In this document: positions 1 through 10,318 of the stretch, piece after piece | Layout: every line of letters starts with the position of its first letter | How positions within the stretch are numbered: the first letter of the stretch is position 1 | Assembly (NCBI GenBank): GCA_029204225.1 | Contig: CM055108.1 | Span: 5,181,751-5,245,750, forward strand | Source of the DNA: Diphasiastrum complanatum | Lineage: Eukaryota; Streptophyta; Lycopodiopsida; Lycopodiales; Lycopodiaceae | DNA length: 64,000 bases | Reading direction: 5' to 3' | Program-made: the position numbers and the translations under genes | The notes under the pieces: model-generated | What the model was told of the DNA's origin: nothing | Seen by the model: only the letters and a program-made list of their open reading frames with translations | Databases searched by the model: none

Positions 1-60
1 CCAAGCCATGTGCACTCCTGGATCATGACATGTGGCAACCATGCAGGTTCACGAGTCACC
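1..60 (-). mobile_element. Ty3/gypsy LTR fragment (3' LTR remnant)
   Basis: These 60 bases match positions 4097-4156, inside the complete LTR at 3784-4231, with one difference and in the same orientation. At base 61 the match stops abruptly and RNase H coding sequence of the same minus-strand element begins. The piece is therefore most likely the remaining 3' LTR, joined to the pol gene by a deletion that removed the start of the LTR, the polypurine tract and all of integrase. The rest of the LTR presumably lies to the left of the window. Confidence 0.75.
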
Positions 61-515
61 AGCATCTCTGACCATCTGGCCTTACGACCCCTAAGGTCGA
101 CCGCATCGTTAATATACTTTAACGCTTGATGATCAGTAACTATAATAAACTGGGAGCCATATAAATAATGTCTCCAAACTTTCAGGGCATTAATGACAGC
201 AAAGTTCCTTGTCATAGGTGGAATACCGCGTTTGAGCAGGGTCCAACTTTTTGCTTTCAAAAGCTACCGGTCTACCATCCTGATATAGGACTACGCCTAT
301 AGCATAGTCACTGGCATCCGTTTCAAGTACATACGCTTGTTAGGATCCACTATGTGTAGAATAGGCGCTGTAGTTACACAGTATTTGAGGTTCTCAAAAC
401 TCTGATTCAACTCTTCAGTCCAAGTAACTGGAGGACTGAACTTACTGTGTCGGCTAACTCTTTTAGCCCCTGTGAGGACATTCGTCAAGGCCAATGCAAT
501 TAATGCATAGTTCAA
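61..515 (-). pseudogene. gypsy RNase H domain, truncated and frameshifted
   Basis: The minus strand continues from RT into the RNase H region. It encodes the connection segment (VTWTEELNQSFENLK, then [11 protein letters not shown]) and, after a frameshift near 300-330, the RNase H core with [19 protein letters not shown], a SKKLDPAQ-like segment, VTDHQALKY and ARWSEML. The TDAS aspartate and the VTDH motif are catalytic landmarks of Ty3-type RNase H. The frame ends abruptly at base 61, where the protein should continue towards integrase. Confidence 0.8.
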
Positions 516-1165
516 GATGAATCTATGAAAAAACCCGTAAAGCCCAAATAGGACTTAACCTCCCGGATGGTTTTAGGGATAGGCCATTCACGTACTTGTC
601 GGACTTTATTTGGGTCAATTTCCAACCCATGGTCCGAGATAATATGACCAAGGTATAACAACCTTTTTTGGAAGAACACACATTTGGACTCCTTGGCAAA
701 AAGCTTCTCCTGTCTAAGTAACTTTAAGACAGTTCTGAGATGCTCCTCATGTTCCTCCAAGGTCTTACTATAGATGAGAATATCATCTAAGTAGACTATG
801 ATGAACTTTCCCAGATATGGACGAAGAAGATCGTTCATCATCTGCTGGAAAGTCGTTGGAGCATTTGTCAAGCCAAATGGTAAAACCAGAAACTCATAAT
901 GGCCGTACCTAGTTCTAAACCCGTTTTTTTCAATATCCTCAGTCTTTATGCGAATCTGATGATACCCTGATCTCAAATCGATTTTGGTGAAGTACTTTGC
1001 ACCATGCAATCGATCAACCAGTTCATCCATTTGCGGCAAAGGATAATGGTTTTTAATCGTTAACTTATTCAACTTTTTAAAGTCCACACAAAGACGAGTA
1101 CCTCCGTCTTTTTTATCAACAAGGAGCACAGGTGCCCCCCCAGGGAGATTTACTAGGCCTAACAT
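512..1165 (-). pseudogene. gypsy reverse transcriptase core
   Basis: An open frame of 217 codons carries most of a Ty3/gypsy reverse transcriptase, which copies element RNA into cDNA. Visible in order are VDKKDGGTRLCVDFKKLNK, PLPQMDELVDRL, YFTKIDLRSGYHQIRI, LPFGLTNAPTTFQ, the catalytic IVYLDDILIYS, and YLGHIISDHGL with VREWPIPKT in the thumb region. The YLDD box and the upstream catalytic Asp in KIDLRSGY are intact. The N-terminal part lies in another frame; the shift falls at the C-run around 1134-1142, where a length change would break the frame. A second shift near 515 separates it from RNase H. Confidence 0.9.
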
Positions 1166-1799
1166 GGCCCATCTTTAGATAATTTTGCAGTTGCCTATAA
1201 ACCTCATCCTCTTCAGTAGTACTCATCCTATATGGATACAATGATGTAGGAGAACTACCAAGAATCAGTTTAATACCATGGTCAACACCCCTAGAGGGGG
1301 GAAGACCCTCGGGAAGCTGCTCCGGAAATACATCGTTAAATTCTTGTCTAAGTTTCCTAAAAATTTCACCTTTTGGCGAATTTTCTTGTTTTAGGTTATT
1401 AGACATTAATTCCATTTGGAGATTGTAAAATTGCAAACTACGTTCTTCATGGTAAGTAAAATCTTTTAACCAGCATAAATAAGAACTGCAATCCACAATA
1501 TCCATACATTTAACAGTTTCCAAAGCAGAAAGCATATACGGAGTAGAAATATCAACATCTCCATTCAATTCTATGAGTGAGCCGTTATGTAAGAACGACA
1601 AACTGTGTGTTACATAGTTTTTCTTCATAGAATCGTTCCTTTCATATAACCACTCTTTACCAAGTATAACATCTACCCTATCTAGATTCATAATATGAAA
1701 GTCTAATTTATCCTTATAGGCTTGAATCTCTATTGGTAGACGTGGGACTATCTGGTCCCAAACTTGGCTTTCTGCTCCAGCTCCAGTTGCCAGCTTCAC
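1116..1799 (-). pseudogene. gypsy protease end, linker and RT N-terminus
   Basis: This 227-codon minus frame holds the region between protease and RT. The early DVILGKEWLYE resembles the LGxxWL motif that closes retropepsin-type protease domains of Ty3 elements. Its end reads GVDHGIKLILGSSP, then YPYRMSTTEEDEVYRQLQ and RPSKSPWG, the standard N-terminal approach to gypsy RT. It then runs out of frame where the 512-1165 RT frame takes over. No separate function; it is one segment of the broken polyprotein. Confidence 0.8.
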
Positions 1800-1805
1800 T
1801 GTGTA

Positions 1806-2120
1806 TCAGTGGTCACTTTGCCTTGTTTCCACCTTTAGCTTCTGCAACAAATTAGCGTTAATAAAATAATGTGTGGAACCATCGTCAAATAAAACAGTTA
1901 CGGCTTGACCACCCACAACCCCCTTCATCTGAATGAGGTCATGAGGGCCAAAAACAGCCGTATTAAAACAACAATGCTCACACACAGAATTACCAGCAAA
2001 GGAAAGATCAACACTAGATATGCTAGAGTTACCTGGCGTCTTAAAAGATGCCCCTTTAGCTTTCCGTTTCTTTGGACACTCCTTCGCAACATGACTTGGT
2101 TCCATGCAATTAAAGCACAA
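1806..2120 (-). pseudogene. gypsy gag zinc knuckle and protease active-site segment
   Basis: The frame opens with a complete CX2CX4HX4C zinc knuckle (CFNCMEPSHVAKEC), the RNA-binding nucleocapsid motif, followed by a basic stretch and a Ser-rich linker. It then reaches AVTVLFDDGSTHYFINA, the retropepsin-like catalytic loop. Family members normally have D-S/T-G at this site; here the middle residue reads Asp, so the protease is probably inactive even apart from the frame breaks. A frame change at about 1803 separates it from the next segment. Confidence 0.85.
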
Positions 2121-2129
2121 ATTGTCGCC

Positions 2130-2889
2130 TCAGGCTTTCATGAAGGTTTCCTGGTCCAAGGTAGATCTTTTCTTCGATTTCCCTGAACCTGAAGCCCGTT
2201 CCTTTGCCTTATCTTTCGATTTCTTTGGAAAGAAAGGCATCTTACCCTTTACGTCGGGCAAAACAACAGTCTTAGGCTTAGCCATCGTACGAGTATAATC
2301 ATAGATTCTGGCGAAGTGAACAGCATCCTCGAGGGTAAGAGGCTGGTTCCTCCTGACCTCTAGTTGGTAGTCTCTTGGTAACCCCAGGCCGGTTCCCCAT
2401 ATGGATCGTTGCATACTGACGGTAAAATTCAAAATCATCAAGAATAGGAAGGAAGGCCGCCTTAAAGGCCATACAAAAATCCTCCCAATTCCTAGGAACT
2501 TCAGGCTTACCCCTTATATCTTGCCACCAGGTAAATGCTTTACCTCGCAGGTACATGACGGCGAGATTGATCTTGTTGTCCTCGGATGAATCGTGCATGG
2601 AAAAGTGCGAATTCCATCGATCCAGCCATTGCAAGACCGCCTCCGGGGTTCTATCCTTCTTTTCCCCAACAAAAACTTTAGGAGTAAACAAGGGTTGATG
2701 CACCAATTGCCTTAGCTGCATCAATTCTTTGAGATCCTGCTGATCCCAACTGTGCTTAGCTTGCATATCCACAATCTGTTGCTGTAGACTGTTAATAGCC
2801 AGCATCAAAGCATCAGGGTCTAAGACAGAGGCAAATACAGTAGCCTCATGAACACGGGACATAGGCTGAGTAGTAGGAGTAGGCTCCAC
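2130..2889 (-). pseudogene. gypsy gag (capsid) with frameshift
   Basis: Gag starts at an ATG at 2889 (MEPTPTTQPMSRVHE). After a predicted helical segment rich in Gln and Leu, it shows the retrotransposon gag core: VLQWLDRWNSHFSMHD, then INLAVMYLRGKAFTWWQDI and WEDFCMAFKAAFLP. This is the W...F...A..WW pattern of Ty3-type capsid. The frame is lost near 2360-2440 and continues in a second frame to 2130 with RNQPLTLEDAVHFARIYDY and a Lys-rich tail. Gag would assemble into virus-like particles; this copy is split by at least one frameshift. Confidence 0.85.
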
Positions 2890-3768
2890 TTTTTACAGAG
2901 AGAAGAGAGGTGAATTAAGAAGAGAAGATAGAAGGGAATCAAAAGCTACTCAAGGAAGGTAGATACAGGGCTACTCTTGCTGTCTCTTCACAAACCAAAT
3001 GGTATTGTCCATGGCTGCCAAGAGGAATAAGAGAGAGCAAAGAGAAGGATGCACCACCACCTCCACCTCATTTCTCATAAAACAGATGCATGGAAGAGGC
3101 ATACCTCTCTTCATGCCATCCTATCAACTGCCAAGTGGCCTTGCCTTGCCACCTAGCCTCCACCTCAGCCTTCTGGCCTTCTCGTAGCAATCTGCCAGGT
3201 GGCCTTCACCCCCCCCCCCCCCCACCCCCTTCACTTTTTCTTGCTTTTCTTCAGATGGTCCATCGCTGATATACAGGGACAGGTCTGGAGAAAACGCTTC
3301 TAGTAAGCAGGGAGGGCCCAGATTTCCCTGGTCAAGGATTAGAAAGAGGGTGGAATAGGAAAACGCTGCCTGTAGACACCTGTCCGGGCCCAAACAGTGC
3401 CACGCGGCAGTTTCCTACTCGTTTCCTAGAGGAGCATCGCTGATCAGACAGCGATCAGAAGTTTTCACATTCTAACACGCTGAGGAGGGCCCATCGCAAC
3501 AGATCTATACTGTAATCTGAGCGGAACAGAGGCAGGAAGGACCGCCACCTGTCCTTTCCTGGACAGTGCCACGTGGCTGGGCTTCCATGGGCCCCCACAA
3601 CTGTTTTTCCTAAACTTTTTTCCACCAAAATTTTGAAAAAACTGCGGGAAGAAGAACCTTAGAAGATGCATAAAAAATGCATTTTAAATTCGTTTTGAAA
3701 TCCGTCAGAAGTAGCGAAACTTACAAGAGAAGCTCTACGGATCAACGCACCTGCTTTCAGCATGCAGT
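2890..3768 (-). other. gypsy 5' leader, non-coding, with poly-C tract
   Basis: About 880 bases separate the primer binding site from the gag start codon of the minus-strand element. No gag-like coding is seen. A 15-base C run lies at 3209-3223 (G run on the element's sense strand), and a purine-rich stretch precedes gag around 2893-2940. Short open frames here lack any family resemblance. Confidence 0.6.
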
Positions 3769-3781
3769 GGCTCTGATACCA
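3769..3781 (-). promoter_or_regulatory. Primer binding site, tRNA-iMet type
   Basis: On the minus strand this reads TGGTATCAGAGCC, the usual plant retrotransposon site complementary to the 3' end of initiator methionine tRNA. It lies two bases inside the LTR end at 3784, exactly where minus-strand DNA synthesis is primed. It fixes the polarity of the element and the inner LTR border. Confidence 0.92.
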
Positions 3782-3783
3782 TA

Positions 3784-4231
3784 TGTTACAATCTTACTTA
3801 CTGCAAACCTCCAGGTGCCGGTTAACCACAAGAGACCGAACGATTCACGTTCCACCCCGCCATAGGACCTAATCCGGGTCCACCGACCGTGCCCTGGCCT
3901 GTGACCGTATCAAGCTGGATCCGACCTCCATCCCAGACGGCGTCCCATACCACCGCCCAGGCTCTCAGCCATCTCCTGCCTCACGCTAGCAATACATCCT
4001 GGCCGTGCACACGCTCTCCATCCACCTCCTCCTAGGTAGACAAAATGGATGGCAAATGAGTCCTCCTCCCCTTGTATACCTCCAAGGAGAGAGGCTCCAA
4101 GCCATGTGCACTCCTGGATCATGACATGTGGCAACCATGTAGGTTCACGAGTCACCGGTCAAGTCTACAGGCCCAGTCATCGTCTGGTCTCAAGTCTGGG
4201 TTTGGGACCCAAGGGGGTTGGGTCCCTAACA
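3784..4231 (-). mobile_element. Complete 5' LTR of the gypsy element
   Basis: The 448-bp LTR is bounded by TG...CA on the plus strand (TGTTACAATC to TCCCTAACA), giving TGTTA inverted termini. The inner border is fixed by the adjacent primer binding site. Part of it (4097-4156) recurs at 1-60. I do not see an obvious 5-bp target duplication because the other LTR is truncated at the window edge. Confidence 0.88.
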
Positions 4232-5106
4232 CTTAGGCTTCCAACCAACTGTCTATAAATTAGATAAATTTTACTTGTATCAATAGGAGTTGCAATGGGT
4301 TCACTCTTGTATGTTAAGTTTCTTTAGTATTTCTTAAGCATATTTAACTTTAAGTACTTTTTTGTCCTTTCATACTTCAATGCCTATTGTTCTCTTTTTG
4401 TGATATTCTAATCAATTATATAATGCCATTCGAGTGTACTGCTGTTAAACTCGATAAGTCAACCTTAATTAGAAAACATGAGGAAGTCGGAACCTCTTGA
4501 AGACTTATGGCATGATGCAAGTGAGTTTGGTAAATGGGAGAGATCTTGTTTGAGTTTGAAGCCGTTTAAGAGGCTTTATACAGGGTACAGACAAACTGGT
4601 TAGCTTTTCCTATAAGAGATATATGTACATATGGTAGCAATTGGAGTTTTTTTTCCTGCTCTCATGATGCTGACTTGTATGCATTGATGGCCAGCGGAAC
4701 CTTTACCTATGAAACTTTAGATTTTTAATGTTGTTTTGAGTACTATTGATGCCCTTACATGCTGCCGGCAGTCGCTCTCCATCAATCTTCAAAGACTGTG
4801 TGATCTCTTTTGTGGTGAAAATAAAGACGTTCTGCCATAACTTTTGGACGCACGAGCAGTCCAGCACTTGATCAAGGATGTTCTTTGATAAGTTTTGGCG
4901 AGCTTTTGTATCGTGTCTGACATGCTTGTACTACGGGCAATTACGTTGTTATGAGAGAACCGATCAACAGTCCACCTTAAGAGTTTAGTAAGGTTTCCAA
5001 GGTCACGTGTTTTACTTAGATCACTTTTGAGTCCTATACGTGTAGTCACTGGAAAAGTTGTTGGAGCAGTTCTAACGGCCTCATACTTTTTCCCTGCATT
5101 TGACAG
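4232..5106. other. AT-rich region upstream of possible terminal exons
   Basis: No retroelement domain is visible. A small frame opens at the ATG at 4478 and runs 41 codons (MRKSEPLEDLWHDASEFGKW, then SCLSLKPFKRL) to a stop at 4601. It is followed internally by a GGTACAG context that could be a splice donor. It may be an upstream exon of the 5107-5925 gene, but nothing but position connects them. Confidence 0.2.
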
Positions 5107-5925
5107 GCAAGGTGCTCAAAGCTCCTACAAAGAAGACGCATGAAGATCAGCTTGATAAGGTATACACAATGGTATAAGTCAGGCATTATTAGGTCAATTT
5201 TCAGTCTTCTTTCCTGGTGCTGTACACAATATTTGCGGTGTTTAAGCTGTAAACAGTTTACTGAAGTAGCTTTTATAGGTTTCCAGTTACAGCCTCGTCA
5301 AACAGGTTATCTATCAGTAGTTTTATTTTTCATTGCCATTTGAAGTGTAGAAGGTGCTGTTATGGAAAGAGGCATCAGAACTGAGGGCCAACATACATAA
5401 ATCAATCTTCTATTTCTCTGCTTTCCCGATGGTGTAGGTAGTTAGTTATCTTTGTGCTGGAACAGTTTCTATAGATTTTATCAACAGCCTTACCACTCAA
5501 TCTATTAAAGCACTGTCTTGGAGTGTGGAGAGTGGGCATGACCAATGGATAGTTGGGTTGTTAGCTGGTTTTGTAATTAGATAATATGCTGTGTTGGGGA
5601 AGATGCCGCATTAGAATTTACTACGTATGTATTAACTGTAGTAAATTTTTTATCTTGTACGGGGGAACTAATAATAGTTCTGCAATTTTTGCGTGCTGTA
5701 GTTGGAGGGCTCTGTTATCTTCTCCTTGTATATAAATTTTTCAATAAAGTCACTCTCTGTTTGCAGGAAGTAAGTAAGTTCATTAACCAGGCTAATGAAG
5801 TGAAAGCAGCCACCTTAGCTTGCAAAGAAGGTGCACGCCTGAGACTTGTGAAGGCACCTACGGAAACGAAGCCAAAAAAAGTTGTATTATCAAAGAAGTC
5901 TGCAGAATCTGCAATGGAAGATTAA
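5107..5925 (+). CDS. Possible last two exons of an unidentified host gene
   Basis: Two segments fit a plant gene's 3' end. The first, 5107-5159, is preceded by a pyrimidine-rich tract ending TTTGACAG and followed by AAG|GTATAC; it reads KVLKAPTKKTHEDQLDK. The second, 5767-5925, follows CTGTTTGCAG and reads EVSKFINQANEVKAATLACK, then GARLRLVKAP, KPKKVVLSKK and a TAA stop. The intron would be 5160-5766. The first exon ends on a codon boundary, so the reading frame joins without a shift. The product's C-terminus is hydrophilic and Lys-rich; I do not recognise a family. Upstream exons are not evident, so this may be a gene fragment left by transposition or a diverged pseudogene. Confidence 0.35.
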
Positions 5926-6115
5926 GAGTAGTAGTTTGATTCTGAGGTTTGCATAACACACGACAGGAATACAAGTTTAGTTTGTAACTTCTCACAAAAG
6001 CTCGTGATTAAAGAGTTCATACATATGGCCTTAACATGAGTTTGATTTGTGAGTTTTCACAAAGCTGGCTTTGAAATTGTGCTATCTGTTTAGACCAAGC
6101 AGTGCTTGTGTGGTT
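5926..6115. other. Short spacer / possible 3' untranslated region
   Basis: The bases after the TAA at 5923-5925 contain no further open frame. They could be the 3' untranslated region of the preceding candidate gene, interrupted by the miniature element that begins at 6124. Confidence 0.25.
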
Positions 6116-6123
6116 GCTGTAAG

Positions 6124-6499
6124 CATAGAACCCACGGTTCTCAGAACCGTGGGATGAACCGTACCACGGTTCATGAACCGTGGTACGGTTCCTCTATTTA
6201 ACTAATTGATTACCCATTTCACCGCAAAACCCCTCCCAAGCATTTTTGGTTCTCATTTCACAGATTTCGGGTATTTTTTTGGCTACTGTACTTTGTTTGC
6301 TACTGTACTAATCTGTACCCACTCCCTAATTTTTTTGGCATTTTTTTGGGCTATATTTGGGGGTGGGAAACTAAAAAAAAAATCAATCAATTAATTAATC
6401 AATCAATTGTACGGTTCACCACGGTTCCCCCAAAAAAAATTTAAGAACCGTACGGTTCTCAGAACCGTGGTGAACCGTCCACAGTTCATAAATTCTATG
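6124..6499. mobile_element. hAT-like MITE with 8-bp target site duplication
   Basis: The 376-bp element is flanked by identical 8-base direct repeats GCTGTAAG (6116-6123 and 6500-6507). Its ends are inverted: it starts CATAGAA and ends TTCTATG. Eight-base duplications and short terminal inverted repeats with A at position 2 and G at position 5 are typical of hAT transposons. There is no coding capacity, so it would depend on transposase from elsewhere. Both subterminal regions are packed with AACCGTGG/CCACGGTT motifs in palindromic arrangement (6131-6191 and about 6409-6478), which might serve as transposase binding sites. The middle is AT-rich. Confidence 0.8.
6131..6191. repeat. Two nested palindromes in the MITE subterminal region
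   Basis: Positions 6131-6153 form an inverted repeat with 11-bp arms around one base. Positions 6156-6191 form a perfect 36-bp palindrome with no spacer (arms of 18 bp). Both are built from the same CCACGGTT/AACCGTGG unit, and the opposite end of the element carries a looser version of it. Confidence 0.9.
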
Positions 6500-7178
6500 G
6501 CTGTAAGTTATTCAGGTTGCTTTAATGTCGAATCAACCTTTGAATGCTTGATGCAATGCTTTTGGCAGATCACACAAAGTTCTATCACTTTTATGGGATG
6601 GTCTGATGGAATGCAGCTCACTGCATTAGATGCTAGTTGAAGCTATGAAATTTCCAAAGAACACAAACAATCAAATAGGCAAAGAAGAACCACTAATTAT
6701 ATTATCAACCCAATGTGGGCTCACAAAGGATTCAGCTTGCATGGACAAGCACGATACACCAACTTATAATGCAACTATATTAAGCTACCCTTTGAAGCCA
6801 ATCAAGCAATCTCTAAATTAATTATTATTGATGAGGATGACATAAACATTTGAACTAGGCTAAGGCCCTACAAGTTACATTTTGGAGCAAGAGGCCCAAT
6901 AATAACCATATTACTCAAAATTTCTAAATAAATGCCACCTAATGAATAAAAGAGATACAGGGCCCCAAAGTCAATGGTCCAAGTGATATGGCCCCATGGT
7001 CCATATGTATGTACTTATTTATGATATTTAGTATGTACTTCATCTTCAATTTACAACGTTTTCTTGAATACTGCCACAAAAAATGTCCTTTTGATAATCA
7101 TAAAATTATTCAAACAAAAATGGAGTACTCATGGATCAAGATTGCGCTTTGGTGAATGTGAATGTAAATCTTTATCAT

Positions 7179-7199
7179 GTGTGTGTGTGTGTGTGTGTG
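7179..7199. repeat. (TG)n microsatellite
   Basis: About ten uninterrupted TG units. Confidence 0.95.
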
Positions 7200-7714
7200 A
7201 ATGTCATAGATCCAAAGCTTTTGTTTCAAAATGCAAGTGTTTTGAACAACGAAAGGCAAAAAAAAAAAAATTCACTTGCAAAAATTTTCTTGTTAGTATT
7301 TTGAAATTGCTTAGAAACATTATAATCAATAGTTGTTGAATGACTAGCAAAAGATCCTATCTACACTAGTCAAGGGGCCATTGTAAGAGAGCTTCTAGAA
7401 ATTTGCCAATTAGGGTTGTTGGGTCTTAAGAGGGTTTGTCCCATACAACTTGGCCACTAGCCCGAGCCTTCTTCCTCATAGCATCTCCAACTTTTTAGCT
7501 CAAGTGCTAATTTCAAAACCAAGAGGGCTGATAGAATGGAAGGCATACATGACAAGCTAGATTAGTAAATTTATGCTATTCTTCCTATAGTTAGCAATTT
7601 TCAAGGGTTCCCCCAAAATCATCTAAAAAAGAAACAAAAAAAATTATAGAAAAGTCAAAGAAACCCTTATTTTAAAATCTGGAATGTAAACCAAAATAGC
7701 CTATGCAATTATGA

Positions 7715-7716
<2 letters not shown>

Positions 7717-7767
<51 letters not shown>
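7717..7767. repeat. (TC)n microsatellite
   Basis: About 25 uninterrupted TC units. Confidence 0.95.
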
Positions 7768-7770
<3 letters not shown>

Positions 7771-7883
7771 GAGGCCGCACTCTTTTTTTGGAAGATTCTA
7801 GACGTTGGCCCTTCAACTGCTCATCAATGAAGGTTTAGGGCACAATAAAAATATGAGATTCACTTTTTTTCCACATCTTACAT

Positions 7884-7938
<55 letters not shown>
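7884..7938. repeat. Compound (TC)n(TA)n microsatellite
   Basis: About 11 TC units pass directly into about 16 TA/AT units. Confidence 0.95.
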
Positions 7939-7941
<3 letters not shown>

Positions 7942-8241
7942 TGTTTTGGATCACTTTTTGATCCATTTATTTTCTATTTCTTATTTTAAATTTGTATCCC
8001 TTGATTTTAGCTTCATGGAGGTATTGAATTTTTCTAATTTGGAGCTATATTGACCAAGTTATGATCCACTTAGTGAAATTCCTCTAAATTCAGTTGGTTA
8101 CAGTTTTGTAGCCTGTTTGTCTCCAATTTTGGTTGAATTTTTGGCCAAATTTTTTGACTGTTAAGCTATGTATGGGTAGCCTTGAAGTTAGATTTATGGA
8201 TGTAATGATTTCTTTCCATTCGGATCAATATTGATGAACTT

Positions 8242-8299
8242 AGTGTGAGTAGGTCAAAGCTGGCAGATTTAGTGTGAGTAGGTCAAAGCTGGCAGATTT
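8242..8299. repeat. Perfect two-copy 29-bp tandem repeat
   Basis: The unit at 8242-8270 (starting AGTGTGAGTAGGTC) is repeated without change at 8271-8299. Perfect identity suggests a recent duplication. Confidence 0.95.
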
Positions 8300-8601
8300 C
8301 AAAATTTTGGTGAAACCCTTTTTGATTCTTTGTAAAAAAAATTTATGTTTCTTCATTTTGAAGCTTTGCAGGCTCATATAATAAAGAAAAACTGACCTAT
8401 CCCTACCCTCGCAAATTAGGTCATGAGAAAAAAAGTGTGATAAACCCAAAAAGATACTATGCCCAAAAATTAAAACCCTAATTTTTTAGAGTAAGAAAAT
8501 TAAAAAATTAAAAAAAAACCAAGGCCCAAACCTAACCCTAAGCGTGCCCTTTCCACCCCCCTTAACTATCATCTCACTCTTCTCTCCTCCTCGCGCGGCG
8601 C

Positions 8602-8606
<5 letters not shown>

Positions 8607-8650
<44 letters not shown>

Positions 8651-8661
8651 TCTCTTTCGCG

Positions 8662-8699
<38 letters not shown>
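8607..8699. repeat. Interrupted (TC)n microsatellite
   Basis: TC tracts are broken by a GT and by a TTTCGCGGGA-like interruption around 8656-8666. Confidence 0.9.
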
Positions 8700-8702
<3 letters not shown>

Positions 8703-8871
8703 CTGCGTCCCTAGTGCCCCCCTACACCTACCCTCTCCCTACGCGGCTACCCTTTCCCCCTCTCACAAATATCTGTCCCCCCTTCTCTTACGCCACCCAC
8801 CCCCCCCCCCTCTCTACCTGCGTGCAGCAGCGCCCTCCTTTTCTCTCTCCCCCTCTCGGAACCTGCCTACG

Positions 8872-8895
8872 CCCTGGCCCTGGCCCTGGCCCTGC
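8872..8895. repeat. (CCCTGG)n hexamer repeat
   Basis: About four CCCTGG units lie in the C-rich segment. They give Pro-Gly/Ala-type frames on both strands, none of which I treat as a gene. Confidence 0.85.
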
Positions 8896-9301
8896 CCCTG
8901 CCGAACATTCCGTGGTAATATTCTCTGAGAATGTTTTGTAGAATATCCATTGCCCTTCCATTTCATTGTGCTCGGAAAAAATATTTGTTTGTTCAAAATT
9001 TTTCACGGTTCTTCTCAGTTTTCAACGGGCACACAAATGTTTCATGGATTTTAAATTTTTATTAAATTCAATTTTTTGAATTTTGTTTAAACCCCGTCCT
9101 CCTCCTGAGTTTCAATTAATTCATCTCCTTCTAGTTCTTTGAAAATTCATAACTTTCTAGTGCGAGTTCGGATTTTAGCACAGTAAAAACAAAAAGTGAT
9201 CAGAATGACGAGACAGACACTAAGGATTTATCAATATCTTGTAATTATTACCTTTCATTAAGTCTTTCTTGTCAAATACCTCTTTTTCCTAAGTCCATTT
9301 T

Positions 9302-9311
9302 AAATAAATAA

Positions 9312-9359
<48 letters not shown>
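9302..9359. repeat. Compound (AAAT)n(TA)n(CA)n microsatellite
   Basis: Short AAAT-type units lead into about 14 TA units, then about 7 CA units. Confidence 0.93.
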
Positions 9360-9708
9360 TTTTCTTCTCATTTTCAAAGATCCATAATTTTTCCGTTTTA
9401 ATTCGGAATTCGACGCTGTAAAAAACAAAATTGCTCGTGGTGACAAATTGAACACCACTGCTACTTCATTTTAATTTGTTACACTTTCCATTCACATGCA
9501 CTTTATTCTTCGAGGACTCGAAATTTTGAAGTGAGTGGAGAAGAGCATTTTACCAGTCTGTAAAATACCATTCTAAATAAATTTCAATCGGTGAATTCAT
9601 AGCCCACAAGTCTTCACTAGCCATTAATGATGGATTACCGTTATAGCAAAAACATTCAACTTCCATCTATTGATGAAATACAATATGATCGTACGTTACA
9701 GCCTTGCA

Positions 9709-10318
9709 TTTGATGGACAACCAAGTTTAATCAGCATTGATGACTGGTTGACTAGATTGGAAACTTATTTTTTCATCATCTGAAGAGGATAAAATTTATT
9801 TCGCTTCATTGTGCTTTCAAGGACAAGTTCGAGCATGGTGGGATACTCAAGCACATCCAATCAGAAGTAACTTCAAAATTGCTTGCATTGATAGTTTTAC
9901 AAGATTCTATGTGAAATCATTTGAATCGCTCAAGCAAACTGAATCTGTATATTAATTCAATCAACGGTTTTCGGCATTGGTTCCAAAGACAAAACTTGAG
10001 TATAGAAAATGCTTGGACTACTATTTAAATTCTCTTCAAACTCCTATTAGAAATGTGCTTCAACCAACTATTTCTAAATCCGTTTATACAAACCGTATTA
10101 TGGAGTTATATGATATGATGGATTGTGCACTTGCTCTGGAGCACTTATCTACAAACCATATCATTGCTCAATGGAAACCTTATTATTACAACCAACGATT
10201 GTCTGAATACGTTAGTCCTACCTTTGATGGAAGCATTCACTCCATTAATGTAGACAATTGGCTAGAATACTCGGAATATAACTTCTACGATATTGGAGAT
10301 ATTGGTGAAAGTGTATGA
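9709..10318 (+). pseudogene. gag capsid-like domain, first copy
   Basis: The frame begins FDGQPSLISIDDWLTRLETY and, after a shift, EEDKIYFASLCFQGQVRAWW, the FxxL..GxAxxWW signature of gag capsids. It then gives FKIACIDSFTRFYVKSF. A stop and another shift lead to LVPKTKLEYRKCLDYYLNSL and MELYDMMDCALALEHL, matching the late capsid helices (search for a partner LxxLxxPI, then A...E). At least two frame breaks are present, so it is non-functional. Confidence 0.6.

Larger units (their letters stand above)
1..4231 (-). mobile_element. Degenerate Ty3/gypsy LTR retrotransposon
   Basis: Read on the minus strand, the order is 5' LTR (4231-3784), tRNA-iMet primer binding site, leader, gag, zinc knuckle, protease, reverse transcriptase, RNase H, LTR remnant. 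This is the Ty3/gypsy domain order up to RNase H. Integrase is absent because RNase H runs directly into LTR sequence at 60/61. The coding region is divided among at least five frames by frameshifts and stops, so the copy cannot produce a full polyprotein. Gag and RT are still easily recognisable, so the damage is moderate rather than ancient. Confidence 0.9.
6508..9650. other. Non-coding AT-rich region with microsatellites
   Basis: No gene or element domain is supported over these 3.1 kb. It contains several simple repeats listed separately, a C-rich segment around 8715-8900 and poly-A/T runs. Open frames across the C-rich and TC-rich parts are composition artefacts. Confidence 0.5.

Noticed and set aside
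4789-5049. 86-codon minus-strand frame beside the candidate host exons
   Set aside because: No recognisable domain, opposite strand to the spliced exons, and no splice or transcript evidence.
8700-9006. Overlapping Pro- or Gly-rich frames on both strands
   Set aside because: They follow from C-rich composition and CCCTGG repeats; no codon pattern, motif or neighbour supports a gene.
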